Notes: a model not told the origin generated them from the letters alone. Numbered from the stretch's first letter, positions 39,192 through 48,474 are shown. The stretch is 64,000 nt of DNA from JAAXHB01 sp965214945 (GCA_965214945.1 OZ244029.1:1488001-1552000); one strand, 5' to 3'. Program-made: numbers and translations.

Positions 39192-39491
39192 GTGAGCGAC
39201 CCACCGGACGCGCTGCTGCCCGATTCGTCGCCCTCCACAACGGCACGTGTGCTGGCGTTCGCTTCAGTCGTTATCGCCGGAGCATGCGGCGGCCTCATCG
39301 GCTTTGCTGTCGTCGATCTCGGATGTAGCGGCGACTGCACCCTCGCGGCGGGCCTGGCCGGTGTCGCTGTCGCTGTGGGCGCCGCGGCGGGCACGGCTGT
39401 AGTTGCGGTGCTGGTGCTGCGCTCCAGCGCCGAGTGGCGCGCGTTGCAGCTTCGCTCTAGCGCCGACAGCGCAAGAATCGGGAAGCCGTGA
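39192..39491 (+). CDS. Small two-helix membrane protein upstream of the two-component system
   Basis: A 99-residue protein with two predicted membrane helices (about 20-39 and 50-72). The short loop between them holds GCSGDC, a cysteine pair that could face the periplasm if the N-terminus is inside. Its stop overlaps the GTG start of the response regulator by four bases, so the two are translated together. I do not know a named family. GTG at 39192 chosen. It may be an accessory sensor or regulator, which is inference from coupling only. Confidence 0.7.
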   Translation: MSDPPDALLPDSSPSTTARVLAFASVVIAGACGGLIGFAVVDLGCSGDCTLAAGLAGVAVAVGAAAGTAVVAVLVLRSSAEWRALQLRSSADSARIGKP

Positions 39492-40168
39492 CAGTCCGCA
39501 TTCTCATCGTCGAAGACGACGAGCGCATCCGCGACGCGCTACGCCAGGCTCTGGAGAACGAGGGCTGGCTGGTGCATGAGACCGGAACCGGCGAGGACGC
39601 TCTCGTCGCGTTCGACACCGCCCCTGTTGACGTGGTGCTGCTGGACATCACATTGCCCGACATCGACGGCTTCGAGGTCTGCCGGGCGATCCGGCGACGT
39701 AGCGACGTCCCGATCGTGATGGTCACGGCCCGCTCAGACACCCACGACGTGGTCGGGGGCCTCGAGGCAGGCGCCGACGACTACCTCACCAAACCCTTCG
39801 CGCCCAAGGAGCTTTCAGCGCGGATAAGGGCGCTGCTGCGCAGAGTTCGGGCGTCTGAGAGCGGAAGCAGCCCGATGGTGTTCGGCGAACTGGAGATTCT
39901 GCCTGAGGAAGGTGTCGTGCGGGTCGCCGGAGTGGAGGCGCCGCTCACCAAAACCGAATTCCGACTCTTGGTGGAGTTCGGCGCCCACGCAGGTCGGGTG
40001 CTCAAGCGCGAAGACCTTCTGGAAGCCGTCTGGGGCAGAGGCTACTTCGGTGACAGCCGTCTCGTCGACGTCCACGTGCGCAGGCTGCGCACCAAGATCG
40101 AGGCCGATCCCGCAGACCCGCGATACGTCATCACTGTACGGGGCATGGGTTACAAGCTTCAGGCCTGA
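39488..40168 (+). CDS. OmpR-family response regulator (MtrA-like)
   Basis: A 226-residue regulator: receiver domain with the acidic pocket EDDE, phosphoacceptor Asp53 (LLDITLPD) and Lys in TKPFAP, then a winged-helix DNA-binding domain with KREDLLEAVWG and VDVHVRRLRTKIE. Order with a HAMP kinase and a GerMN lipoprotein mirrors mtrA-mtrB-lpqB of actinobacteria, which controls cell-wall and division genes, but orthology is inferred from order. Confidence 0.93.
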   Translation: MTVRILIVEDDERIRDALRQALENEGWLVHETGTGEDALVAFDTAPVDVVLLDITLPDIDGFEVCRAIRRRSDVPIVMVTARSDTHDVVGGLEAGADDYLTKPFAPKELSARIRALLRRVRASESGSSPMVFGELEILPEEGVVRVAGVEAPLTKTEFRLLVEFGAHAGRVLKREDLLEAVWGRGYFGDSRLVDVHVRRLRTKIEADPADPRYVITVRGMGYKLQA

Positions 40169-40186
40169 AGCCGAGCCTGGCATCCC

Positions 40187-41674
40187 GTGCACTTGTCTCA
40201 GCCGTCTGGGCCGGGCCTGAGGCGCTTCGGGCTCGGTCGCCTCGGGCTCAGGGCCCGCATCGCCACGGCCTTCGCTCTGAGTGGCCTGCTGCTGTCGTCC
40301 ATCATCTCGCTGGCGACACTGGGGCTGACCCGGCAGAACCTGCTGCAGGAACGAGACTCCAGCACCTTCGCGGAGTTCGTTAACAACGCCCGTCGTGTCC
40401 GCAACGAACTCACCTCGGAGACCGACGACGAAGGACGGCGCGCTATTGTGGAGCGGCTGGGCCAAACATCCGGAACGTTCCCGTTGCTGCGGGTGGGTGA
40501 GGCTTGGACTGCGGCCGACCCGCTGGTGTTTGGACGCGAGTCGGTGCCGGATTCGCTGCTGAGATTTGCCGACGCGGGAACGCCGGCTCGAATGCGCGCC
40601 GCCATCGGCGACTCTGTCGTGATCGTCTCGGCCCTGCCAATCACCAGCACTGGCGTGGAGGCCACCTACTTTGAAGCGGCTCTGCTCGACGACATCGACG
40701 ACACGCTTGAGGCCCTGACGGTGATACTGCTCGGCGCCGCCGCTGTCACCACCGTCTTGGCCGCGTTCCTCGGCGTCTTCGTGGCCAGACGGCTGATGAG
40801 GCCCCTGGCGGAGGTCAGCACCGCAGCCGAGGCCCTCGCCGCCGGCGCGCTCGACACACGCCTCGATCCCCCGGCGGACGCAGACCTGGCGTCGCTGACG
40901 GCGTCGTTCAACGAGATGGCGCGCGCTCTGGAAGATCGCATTGCCCGAGACGCGCGTTTCGCCTCAGCGGTGAGTCACGAGCTGCGATCTCCCCTGATGA
41001 CGCTCACAGCCTCAGTCGAGGTGCTTTCGAACAGCGCAGAGAAGCTCGGTGATCGGGGTCGCATCGCCATCGACCTGCTCGCGGACGACATCGCCAGGCT
41101 CCACAGGCTGGTGGAAGACCTGCTCGAGATCAACCGCTACGACGTCGGGATAGCCGACCTGCGTGCCGAGCCCTTGGATGCGGTCGAGTTCGTGCAGCAG
41201 GCGATCTCCGTGCAAGGCACGCGCTGCGAAATCGACTTCCAAGTCACAGCGGAGGCGCGTGGAACGGTTCTGTGGGCCGACAAGCGCAGGCTCGGACAGG
41301 TCGTGTCGAACCTGGTGGACAACGCGGTGAAGTACGGCGGGGGCAGGGTGTATGTCGAGATCGACCGCCTCGGGGATCGGCTGTTGCTGAACATCGAGGA
41401 CGATGGCGCAGGCGTGGCCGCCGACGAGCGCGAGGTGATCTTCGAACGGTTCAGCCGTGGCCGAGCCGGCGGTCGACGCGGCCGCGGCTCGGGCTCGGGG
41501 CTCGGCCTGGCGCTGGTGAATGAGCACGTGAGCGTTCACGGCGGAAGGGTCTGGGCGGAAGACCGCTCCGGCGGACTGCCCGGCGCCCGCTTCACGGTAG
41601 AGCTGCCAATCGCCCCCAACGGGGTCTCAGACGACGAAGCGAGCATCTCTGCAGCGGGCGGGGCAGTGCCGTGA
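40187..41674 (+). CDS. Sensor histidine kinase (MtrB-like)
   Basis: A 495-residue membrane kinase: helix 1 (about 22-48), an extracytoplasmic domain, helix 2 (about 180-205), HAMP, then the dimerisation domain with His264 in AVSHELRSPLM and an ATPase domain with NLVDNAVKYGG and GSGLGLALVNEHV. It would phosphorylate the response regulator encoded 18 bases upstream. GTG start. Confidence 0.94.
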   Translation: MHLSQPSGPGLRRFGLGRLGLRARIATAFALSGLLLSSIISLATLGLTRQNLLQERDSSTFAEFVNNARRVRNELTSETDDEGRRAIVERLGQTSGTFPLLRVGEAWTAADPLVFGRESVPDSLLRFADAGTPARMRAAIGDSVVIVSALPITSTGVEATYFEAALLDDIDDTLEALTVILLGAAAVTTVLAAFLGVFVARRLMRPLAEVSTAAEALAAGALDTRLDPPADADLASLTASFNEMARALEDRIARDARFASAVSHELRSPLMTLTASVEVLSNSAEKLGDRGRIAIDLLADDIARLHRLVEDLLEINRYDVGIADLRAEPLDAVEFVQQAISVQGTRCEIDFQVTAEARGTVLWADKRRLGQVVSNLVDNAVKYGGGRVYVEIDRLGDRLLLNIEDDGAGVAADEREVIFERFSRGRAGGRRGRGSGSGLGLALVNEHVSVHGGRVWAEDRSGGLPGARFTVELPIAPNGVSDDEASISAAGGAVP

Positions 41675-42417
41675 CCGCAGCACGCGCCGCCGCGGCAGCT
41701 CTGTCGGCGCTCGCGCTCGCGGCCCTGCTCACCGCAGCCGCTGGCTGCGGCGTGCCGATAGACAACGAGGCCCAGACGATTGATGTCACCGACCTTCCCG
41801 AGGGCCTTCGGCCCGGTTTCACGCCCACAACCACCTCGGCGGCGCCGGTGCCTTTGACCGTTCCCACAACGGTCTACCTGCTGACCAACCCTCCGGACAC
41901 CGAGCGAACCGTGGCCGTGGCAACCATCCGCCAGGTGGCACGCAGCGGCGCACTGCGGGACGTGTTGGCGGCGCTGTTCGGTGAGACGACCACTGCCGAG
42001 GAGCAGGCCGAGGGCTACTTCAACACGCTGGAGCTGTTCGCGATGAACGACGTGACCGTAAGCGACAGCGTGGCCACGGTGGATATCTCTCCCCTGTCGA
42101 TGGAAGACCTCCCGCCTCCCGCTGACACGCTGGAGCTGGTTGCGGCACAGTTAGTGTTCACTGTCGCGGAGTGGGGTGCCGAAGGCACGCGTATCCTCCT
42201 CGACGGTGCCGAAGTGCCAATACCCACCAGCGACGACGACGCCGATCCCGGCTCGGTGTTGACGGTGAGCGCCTACGAGCAGTTCCATCTTGAGCTTCCT
42301 TCGGCCGCTACCACCCTCACCAAGACCACACTGGCCGCGACCACCACAGCTCCAGATGCCACTCCCACGACGAGGGCGCCCAGCTCCTCGACCCCTTCTC
42401 AGCCCGCCCCAGGCTGA
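41671..42417 (+). CDS. GerMN-domain lipoprotein (LpqB-like position)
   Basis: A 248-residue secreted lipoprotein. The signal peptide ends in a lipobox LTAAAGC with Cys26 as the lipidated residue. A GerMN domain covers about residues 60-200 (VYLLTNPPDTERTVAVATIR and VATVDISPLS). The tail is rich in Thr, Pro and Ser. Its GTG overlaps the kinase stop by four bases. In actinobacteria LpqB modulates MtrAB; a similar role is likely but unproven. LspA is encoded in this window. Confidence 0.9.
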   Translation: MTAARAAAAALSALALAALLTAAAGCGVPIDNEAQTIDVTDLPEGLRPGFTPTTTSAAPVPLTVPTTVYLLTNPPDTERTVAVATIRQVARSGALRDVLAALFGETTTAEEQAEGYFNTLELFAMNDVTVSDSVATVDISPLSMEDLPPPADTLELVAAQLVFTVAEWGAEGTRILLDGAEVPIPTSDDDADPGSVLTVSAYEQFHLELPSAATTLTKTTLAATTTAPDATPTTRAPSSSTPSQPAPG

Positions 42418-42447
42418 AAGCCGCCTTAAGGCACGAACCGGCTTCAG
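42414..42447. terminator. Bidirectional hairpin between convergent genes
   Basis: CTGAAAGCCG pairs with CGGCTTCAG with one bulged base, enclosing the self-complementary CCTTAAGG. It spans the end of the lipoprotein gene and the stop of pfkA, and could end both transcripts. No T-tract. Confidence 0.45.
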
Positions 42448-43472
42448 GCGAACAGGTCGCAGGCCTCTTGGAGCAGGTCCTGGCGCACCGATTTGAGCTG
42501 GGCCGTGGCGTCAGCCAGCGACACGAGCTTGATTGAGCCCGCCTGCAGTGACACCATCTGCCCGAACGCGCCCTGGTGGACCGCGTCGATCGCAGACACG
42601 CCGAAGCGGGTGGCCAGGGCGCGGTCGAAAGGACTCGGCGTACCGCCGCGCTGCACATGCCCGAGGATCGTGACCCTCGTCTCGAGGCCGGTTCGCTTCT
42701 CGACCTCCGCAGCTATGACGTTGGCGACCCCCCCAAGACGCTTGTGACCGTACGCGTCAACCGGCGGCGTATCCAGCTCCAACGTGCCAGGCACAGGCAT
42801 GGCGCCCTCCGCCACGACAACCACGGAATCGTGTCTGCCCCTCGCCTGTCGGCGCAGCAGCGCGGCTGACAGCTCGTCGATGTCGAATGGAACCTCAGGC
42901 ACAAGCGTGTACGCGGCCCCGCCCGCTATGCCCGACCACGTGGCGATGTGCCCCACGTGTCGGCCCATCACCTCAACGAAAATCGCCCTGTCATGGCTCT
43001 CGGCGGTGGTCATGATGCGATCGATAGCTTCAGTGGCGGTCCGAACGGCGGTGTCGAAACCAAGAGTGCGTTCGGTGCAGTCCACATCGTTGTCGATTGT
43101 CTTGGGGACGCCGACGAGCTTGAGGCCGCGGCTGTGCATGTCCCGGGCGCACGACAATGTCCCCTCCCCGCCAACCACGATCAGCGCGTCGATCCTCAAC
43201 GCGTTGACGGTCGCGGAGGCCCGCGCCAACCCGTGCGGAAGGCTGAACGGCGTGTGGCGCGACGTCCCCAGCACGGTTCCACCCCTTGTGAGTAGGTCAC
43301 GGCATGAGGCGTCGTCGAGTTCCGCCCAATCGCTTTCTACGACGCCCCGCCAACCGTCGTGAAACCCGATGACCGTGTCGCCGTAGACGCGCTCGGCTTT
43401 GCGCACCACCGCCCGGATCACCGCGTTAAGCCCGGGACAGTCGCCGCCTCCGGTCAGCAGCCCGACGCGCAT
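42444..43472 (-). CDS. pfkA: ATP-dependent 6-phosphofructokinase (Streptomyces-type)
   Basis: Phosphorylates fructose 6-phosphate. 342 residues. GGGDCPGLN is the N-terminal nucleotide loop. Gly104 in GGEG together with Lys124 in PKTIDND is the combination of the actinomycete group III enzymes, in which Gly104 favours ATP over pyrophosphate. Asp127 and Asp129 are the catalytic acids. The ATG at 43472 overlaps the ROK kinase stop, so glucose and fructose 6-phosphate kinases are translated together. Confidence 0.94.
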   Translation of the reverse strand: MRVGLLTGGGDCPGLNAVIRAVVRKAERVYGDTVIGFHDGWRGVVESDWAELDDASCRDLLTRGGTVLGTSRHTPFSLPHGLARASATVNALRIDALIVVGGEGTLSCARDMHSRGLKLVGVPKTIDNDVDCTERTLGFDTAVRTATEAIDRIMTTAESHDRAIFVEVMGRHVGHIATWSGIAGGAAYTLVPEVPFDIDELSAALLRRQARGRHDSVVVVAEGAMPVPGTLELDTPPVDAYGHKRLGGVANVIAAEVEKRTGLETRVTILGHVQRGGTPSPFDRALATRFGVSAIDAVHQGAFGQMVSLQAGSIKLVSLADATAQLKSVRQDLLQEACDLFA

Positions 43473-44413
43473 CAGACGCACTCAGATGCGAGCATCGCAG
43501 CCCCGACCGCGCCCGCCTGCGAGCCCAGCTTCGCGGGCACCACCCGGACGCGGGGTCTGCGGTCACCGCCGAGCACGTGGCGACGTGTCCACGCCCTTAT
43601 GCCGCCTACCAGGGGCTCGCCGATGTCGATCATGCCGCCGGCGATGACCACCATCTCCGGGTCGAGCACATGAACGAGATTGGCGATGCCGACCGCCGTG
43701 TAGCGGCAGAAGACGTCCAACACCGTCATCGCCGCGGGGTCGAGTGCCGCGATCCGGGCGTGAACGTGCTCTCCGCGGACTGCCCGCACCGAACCGGCCT
43801 CCGCAACGATGCTGTCGAACTCGCCCCTCGCCGCTGCCTCGCGAGCAAGCCGGCTCAAGCCCGGGCCCGACGCGTAGTACTCCCACGGACCCCGCGCGCC
43901 GGTGAGGTGCCGCGAACCGGACTGCTCCACGACCATATGGCCGGACTCCCCGGCGAACCCGTTCCACCCGCGATAGAGCCTCCCGTCCAAAACGAACCCC
44001 GTTCCGATCCCGGTGCCCAGCGTGACCAGCGCGATGTGACGGCAGCCGCGGCCTGCACCGAAACGCGACTCAGCCCACACGGCCGCGGTGGCGTCGTTCT
44101 CAACCGTCACCGGGCGGCGCAGCCTTCTCCCCAGACGGCGCCGCAAGTCCAGGTCGAGCACACTAGGGATATTGGGCGAGTAGCGCAGCACGCCTTGCCG
44201 GTCGACTAGCCCAGCAATGCCGACGCCGACGGCCGAGAAGGTGCGCCCACGCTGCTGTTCGAGCGCTGCCACGGCCGCCTCCACGGTATCTATCAGCAAC
44301 TTGCCGTCGTCGATGGTTGCATCGCGGCGCGCCGCCGCAGGACGGGCCGGGTCGGCGGGATCCACTGCCACAGCCAGCACCTTGGTGCCGCCTATGTCGA
44401 AGCCGCAGTACAT
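43472..44413 (-). CDS. ROK-family kinase without zinc-site cysteines (glucokinase-like)
   Basis: A 313-residue ROK protein. GFDIGGTKVLAVAVD is the ATP phosphate loop, NDATAAVWAE holds the catalytic aspartate, and VTLGTGIGTGFVLDG and EYYASGPGLSRLA are typical of glucokinases. The usual zinc site CxCGxxGCxE after GHM is replaced by RHLTGARGPWE, with no cysteines, though the histidine of GHM remains. Paired with pfkA it would feed glycolysis, but the sugar is not certain. Confidence 0.88.
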   Translation of the reverse strand: MYCGFDIGGTKVLAVAVDPADPARPAAARRDATIDDGKLLIDTVEAAVAALEQQRGRTFSAVGVGIAGLVDRQGVLRYSPNIPSVLDLDLRRRLGRRLRRPVTVENDATAAVWAESRFGAGRGCRHIALVTLGTGIGTGFVLDGRLYRGWNGFAGESGHMVVEQSGSRHLTGARGPWEYYASGPGLSRLAREAAARGEFDSIVAEAGSVRAVRGEHVHARIAALDPAAMTVLDVFCRYTAVGIANLVHVLDPEMVVIAGGMIDIGEPLVGGIRAWTRRHVLGGDRRPRVRVVPAKLGSQAGAVGAAMLASECV

Positions 44414-44449
44414 TGCGCAAGATGGTGCCTCGGCTGCCCGGACACGGGC

Positions 44450-44911
44450 TCAGCCGCGGGCGCGGTCGGCTGCCTCCACGTAGGCCTTCAGCTCGTCCAG
44501 AGCGGTCTGCATGATCCGTGACTCCGCCCGGCGCTTGACGAACCCCGGCAACGGCACGGCGAGTTCCACGGCCAAGTGGTAGACCACCTCCGTGATGCCG
44601 CTCTCTCCGGCGACCGGCCTGAATTCGTATTCGCCGTCGAGCCGGGCGGTGGCATCGCCCCGTTGGAGTCTCCACGCCAGGCGAAGCGGGTCTTTACCGT
44701 AGAAATAGCGCAGTGTGTAAGCAGCAGAGCGCCCCATCGCGGCCACGCGGAACTCAACGTCAACGGCGTGGCCAGAACTGTCACGGTGAAGGATGCGTGC
44801 CTCTTTGATATCACCCGCCCACTTCGGGTAGCGCTCGAAGTCGGTTGCGACGTCAAAGCACCGCCGCGGCGAAGCCATGATCGTGGTCCGCTCGGTTGCT
44901 TGATCGACCAC
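44450..44911 (-). CDS. SRPBCC (START/polyketide cyclase-like) protein
   Basis: A 153-residue hydrophobic-cavity protein. ATDFERYPKWAGDIKEARIL is the characteristic start, and the family helix lies near the end (VKRRAESRIMQTALDELKAYVE). GTG at 44911 with a GGAGAGG upstream. Members bind lipids, polyketides or other hydrophobic ligands; nothing here names the ligand. It lies between the PimB-like transferase and the ROK kinase. Confidence 0.85.
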   Translation of the reverse strand: MVDQATERTTIMASPRRCFDVATDFERYPKWAGDIKEARILHRDSSGHAVDVEFRVAAMGRSAAYTLRYFYGKDPLRLAWRLQRGDATARLDGEYEFRPVAGESGITEVVYHLAVELAVPLPGFVKRRAESRIMQTALDELKAYVEAADRARG

Positions 44912-45063
44912 GCGGGTACCGCCTCTCCGTTCGCCGACAATGCTGAGCGTCAATCTCCATATGTCTGGCCTTAAATATCTAGCGGCGGAGCGCCCAGGGC
45001 GCACCGCCGCCGCAGCGTCGTGTCGCTGACGGCGAAGTCGCTCAGAGCAGACCGCAGGCGGGC

Positions 45064-46188
45064 TCAGGCTGCCAGGTCGCAGAGAGCCTGCTCCAGCCGA
45101 GCCGCCAGCACGTCATAGGAGAACTCCTGCTGGGCGCGCCGGCGGGCCAGCTCTCCCATCCTCCGGCGCCGGTCGCCGTCATCGAGCAGGCCCGCGATCG
45201 CCGCCGCCGCCGATTCTGCGTCGGGGCTCTCCAGCACTACGCCGGTCTTACCGTCGACCACCGCCTCGTGCGCGCCCCCGCTGCGTCCGGCGACTTGGGG
45301 AACCCCGGCGGCTGCGGCCTCTACGAAGACGATGCCAAAGCCCTCCTGCTCCAGGCCTCCCCAACGCGATCTGCACAGCATGGCGAACACGTCCGAGCAG
45401 CCGTACAGCGCTGTGATGTCGACGTCGCTCAGACGCCCAAGCAGCCGCACCGGTGCGTTGAGGCGCCGCACCAGCCGGTCCAGTCGGCGTTTGTCTCGTC
45501 CCTCGCCGGCGATCGCCACCTGCAGCCGACGACCTTCCGCCGACAGCATGGCCGCGGCCCTTACCAGCGTGTCCATTCCCTTGCGGGGCACGAGCCTCGA
45601 CACGCTGGCCACCAGCGGTTCGCCTGACACCAGTCCAAGCCGATGACGCGCCTTGGAGCGGGCGCAACCGCGCAGCGGACCGAAGCGGTCAACATCGGCG
45701 CCGGGCGGGATCACATACGCGCGCAGCGGCAAGCTCACAGCGCGCTGACATTCGGCAGCCGCATAGCCGCCGGCCGCGATCACACCCTCCGCGCCCCTCA
45801 GCACCCTCGCGAGCTGCCGGCGCGCTCCTGCGATGCGCGCCGGTATAGCCGCCTCCGCGCCGTGGACGACCACCGCGTAGCGGCACTTGAGATGTGGCCC
45901 GATCAAGCCGGCTGGAAGCGCCGGGTCGATCACCACGAGATCGGCCCCACAGCGCCGCACCATCCGATTGACGCGCCTAACCAGATGCGGCAGCGGCAGT
46001 AGCCACGGCTCGCGTGAGCGGATCACCCGCATCGGAGCTGCCGCGTCGAAGGCGGCGGCTCCGCGGTGCGGGGTGGTGTGAACCGTCGCCTCGCCGGACG
46101 GCAGGCGCCGCCACAGCTCCCAGAGATAGCTCTGGATGCCGCCGATCTTGGGCGGGAAGTCGTTGGTGACAAGCAGATGCCGGGGCAT
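45064..46188 (-). CDS. GT4 glycosyltransferase, PimB-like
   Basis: A 374-residue GT-B fold enzyme. The N-terminus MPRHLLVTNDFPPKIGGIQS is characteristic of the phosphatidylinositol mannoside mannosyltransferase PimB and relatives; VIPPGADVDRF and EGFGIVFVEAAAAGVPQV (donor site, glutamate EX7E) follow. If the assignment holds it would use GDP-mannose to make mannosylated phosphatidylinositol lipids. ATG overlaps the queG stop. Confidence 0.85.
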   Translation of the reverse strand: MPRHLLVTNDFPPKIGGIQSYLWELWRRLPSGEATVHTTPHRGAAAFDAAAPMRVIRSREPWLLPLPHLVRRVNRMVRRCGADLVVIDPALPAGLIGPHLKCRYAVVVHGAEAAIPARIAGARRQLARVLRGAEGVIAAGGYAAAECQRAVSLPLRAYVIPPGADVDRFGPLRGCARSKARHRLGLVSGEPLVASVSRLVPRKGMDTLVRAAAMLSAEGRRLQVAIAGEGRDKRRLDRLVRRLNAPVRLLGRLSDVDITALYGCSDVFAMLCRSRWGGLEQEGFGIVFVEAAAAGVPQVAGRSGGAHEAVVDGKTGVVLESPDAESAAAAIAGLLDDGDRRRRMGELARRRAQQEFSYDVLAARLEQALCDLAA

Positions 46189-47393
46189 CAGCGCGCCCGC
46201 GCGCCCGCGGGCCACTGCGACACCCTGTCAGCAGGCTGTGACAGCGAAAGCTGTGACAGAACGGCCGCGGCCGGGCGGAGGCCGTCTCGAGGCGGCACCC
46301 ATCGCTCGAGTTCGGCGGCCACCAGCGGGTGTTCCCACAGCTTCAGGGCATCTAGGGGAAGCAGCAGCCGCCTGGCGCACCACACTGCGTGGGCCGCTAT
46401 CAGCGGGTCGCTGTCGGCGAGAGCGGAGTTGACGGCCGCGCGCACTCCTGGCTGCATCGGATCCCCGACGTTGGCGAGCACCACCAACGCGTTGCGCCGC
46501 AGGTAGCGAGGCTCGCGGCGTGGGATGTACCAGCGCCCGTATTGCGACATCAGCTCCGCGTCGGACGCGGCGAGCATGTCGATGAGCGGCACCCAAGCGT
46601 CTCCCGCCGCGCCAGGATCGGCTGGTTGCCGCCGGGTGCGCAGGAACCGCACGCGGTTGGGGGGACATACGTCGCCGCAGTCATCGCAGCCGTAGATGCG
46701 ATCTCCGAGGGCCACGCGATAGCGCGGGTCGAACACGCCGTCAGCCTGAACGAGCCATGCCAGACAACGGCGGGCGTCGACCGTGCCGGGAGATGTGATC
46801 GCGCCGGTTGGGCAGCCGTCGAGACACCGTCGGCACGAGCCGCATCCCTCGGCTATCGGAGCTGGGTCTCTTCTCACCAGCGGCGCGTCAGTGATGACCG
46901 CTCCCAAGACCGCCATGCTGCCTGCGCCCGGCACCAGGATGTTGGCGCTCTTGCCCCACCAGCCGATGCCCGCCCGGTAGGCCGCGGCGCGGTCCACCAT
47001 GTGGTTTTCGTCGGCGACGACCACAGCGCGATGCCGCTCAGCCCGCAGCAGAGCGGCCACCGCTTCAAGGGCCCGGCGAAGCGCGGCGTAGTGGTCTGAG
47101 CGCGCGTACGCTGCCACCCGACCCAGCGGCTGCTCGTTGTCTGGAGGGGGCGGCTGCGCTGTGTGGTAGTCGAGGGCCCCCACGACCAGGGCGGCAGCAC
47201 TGGGAAGCGACCGAGCCGGGTCGGTGGAACGCTCCGGGTTTCGGTACGTGAACTGCATGCCCGCGTGAAGCCCGGCCCGTTTGCGCTCGCGCAGAATACG
47301 GGCCGCGCCGTCGAACGGCGCAGCCCGGCAGACTCCCACCGCGCAGAGCCCGGCCCGGCGCCCTTCTGCGGCCAGTGACTCGGCGTCAATCAT
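46188..47393 (-). CDS. queG: Epoxyqueuosine reductase
   Basis: Last enzyme of queuosine tRNA modification, a cobalamin and iron-sulfur protein. 401 residues. Two 4Fe-4S motifs are GCGSCRRCLDGCPTGAI and CDDCGDVCPPNRVRF; the catalytic and cobalamin region is earlier, with ADENHMVDRA. A HEAT-like tail is present. It overlaps the PimB-like gene. No other queuosine genes are in the window. Confidence 0.93.
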   Translation of the reverse strand: MIDAESLAAEGRRAGLCAVGVCRAAPFDGAARILRERKRAGLHAGMQFTYRNPERSTDPARSLPSAAALVVGALDYHTAQPPPPDNEQPLGRVAAYARSDHYAALRRALEAVAALLRAERHRAVVVADENHMVDRAAAYRAGIGWWGKSANILVPGAGSMAVLGAVITDAPLVRRDPAPIAEGCGSCRRCLDGCPTGAITSPGTVDARRCLAWLVQADGVFDPRYRVALGDRIYGCDDCGDVCPPNRVRFLRTRRQPADPGAAGDAWVPLIDMLAASDAELMSQYGRWYIPRREPRYLRRNALVVLANVGDPMQPGVRAAVNSALADSDPLIAAHAVWCARRLLLPLDALKLWEHPLVAAELERWVPPRDGLRPAAAVLSQLSLSQPADRVSQWPAGARAR

Positions 47394-47421
47394 CTCGGTT
47401 GGCCCGCGATCTGTCGGAAAA

Positions 47422-48456
47422 TCAGCGCGCCGCCGCCACCTCGTCGAGCCGGGCAGCCATCCGGCCGTCGTCCACTGCCGCGGCCGCGGCCTCAACGCCT
47501 TCGGCGAGGTCATCGGCCAGGCCGGCCACCACCAGCGCGGCGGCAGCGTTGAGCAGCACCATGTCGCGTCGGGGCCCTGGCTCGCCGGCGGCGATGCCCG
47601 CGAGGATCTCCGCGTTCTCGCGGGGGCTTCCGCCGCGCAGGTCGGAAGGCCTGGCGGGGCGTAGGCCCGCGTCCGCGGCGTACACGGATCGTCGGATCAG
47701 CTCGCCGCCGCGCAGCTCGATCACCAGGTTCGGGCCGGTTGTCGTTAGCTCGTCAAAAACCCCGTCGCCGTTCACCACCATCGCACGCTCAGAGTTGAGG
47801 GCTCTCAACGCCTCGGCCATCGTCGGAGCAAAGCGCGGCTCTGCGACTCCTAGCACCTGGCGAGTGACCCGCCCCGGATGCGACAGCGGGCCGAGCAGGT
47901 TGAACACCGTAGTTATGCCGATCTCAGTGCGAACTGCGGCCACGTGGCGCATGGCGGGATGGAAGGTCTTGGCGAACGCGAAGCCCAGGCCCGAGGAGCG
48001 CACCATGTCGGCGACCTCATCGGGTGCCATGTCGATCTTTACACCGAGCGTTTCCAGCAGGTTGAAGCTGCCCGACGTGGAAGACGCGCTGACGCTTCCG
48101 TGCTTGCAGACAACCGCCCCAGCCGCTGCTGCCGCGAAGCAGGCCATGGTCGACACGTTCAGCGCGTGGGCTCTGCGGTGTGCGGTGCCGCCCGTGCCCA
48201 CGATGTCGACGGTGGCCTCCGGCAGGTCGAGCGGCACAGCCTCATCCAGCATCGAGGTCACCATGCCGGTGAGTTCGTCAGCCGTGGCCCCCTTTATCTG
48301 CATCGCCATGATGAACGATGCCACCTGCGCGTCGGTGGCCTCGTCGGACAAGATTGCTCCGAGCATCACCCGGGCGGCTCCGGCGCTTATGTCCAACCCG
48401 CTGGCCAGCGCGGACAGCAGCTCACGCCAGCCTCCGTAGTCATCGAGATTGCTCAC
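47422..48456 (-). CDS. trpD: Anthranilate phosphoribosyltransferase
   Basis: Second step of tryptophan synthesis. 344 residues. VDIVGTGGTAHRRAHALNVSTM is the PRPP-binding loop region (GTGG and NxST), KHGSVSASSTSGS the anthranilate-site loop, and RTEIGITTVFNLLGPLSHPG the conserved downstream motif. GTG start with AGGAG upstream. No other trp biosynthetic operon gene adjoins; a TrpB2 gene lies 10 kb away. Confidence 0.96.
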   Translation of the reverse strand: MSNLDDYGGWRELLSALASGLDISAGAARVMLGAILSDEATDAQVASFIMAMQIKGATADELTGMVTSMLDEAVPLDLPEATVDIVGTGGTAHRRAHALNVSTMACFAAAAAGAVVCKHGSVSASSTSGSFNLLETLGVKIDMAPDEVADMVRSSGLGFAFAKTFHPAMRHVAAVRTEIGITTVFNLLGPLSHPGRVTRQVLGVAEPRFAPTMAEALRALNSERAMVVNGDGVFDELTTTGPNLVIELRGGELIRRSVYAADAGLRPARPSDLRGGSPRENAEILAGIAAGEPGPRRDMVLLNAAAALVVAGLADDLAEGVEAAAAAVDDGRMAARLDEVAAAR

Positions 48457-48474
48457 GGTGTCGCTCCTGGTCGC

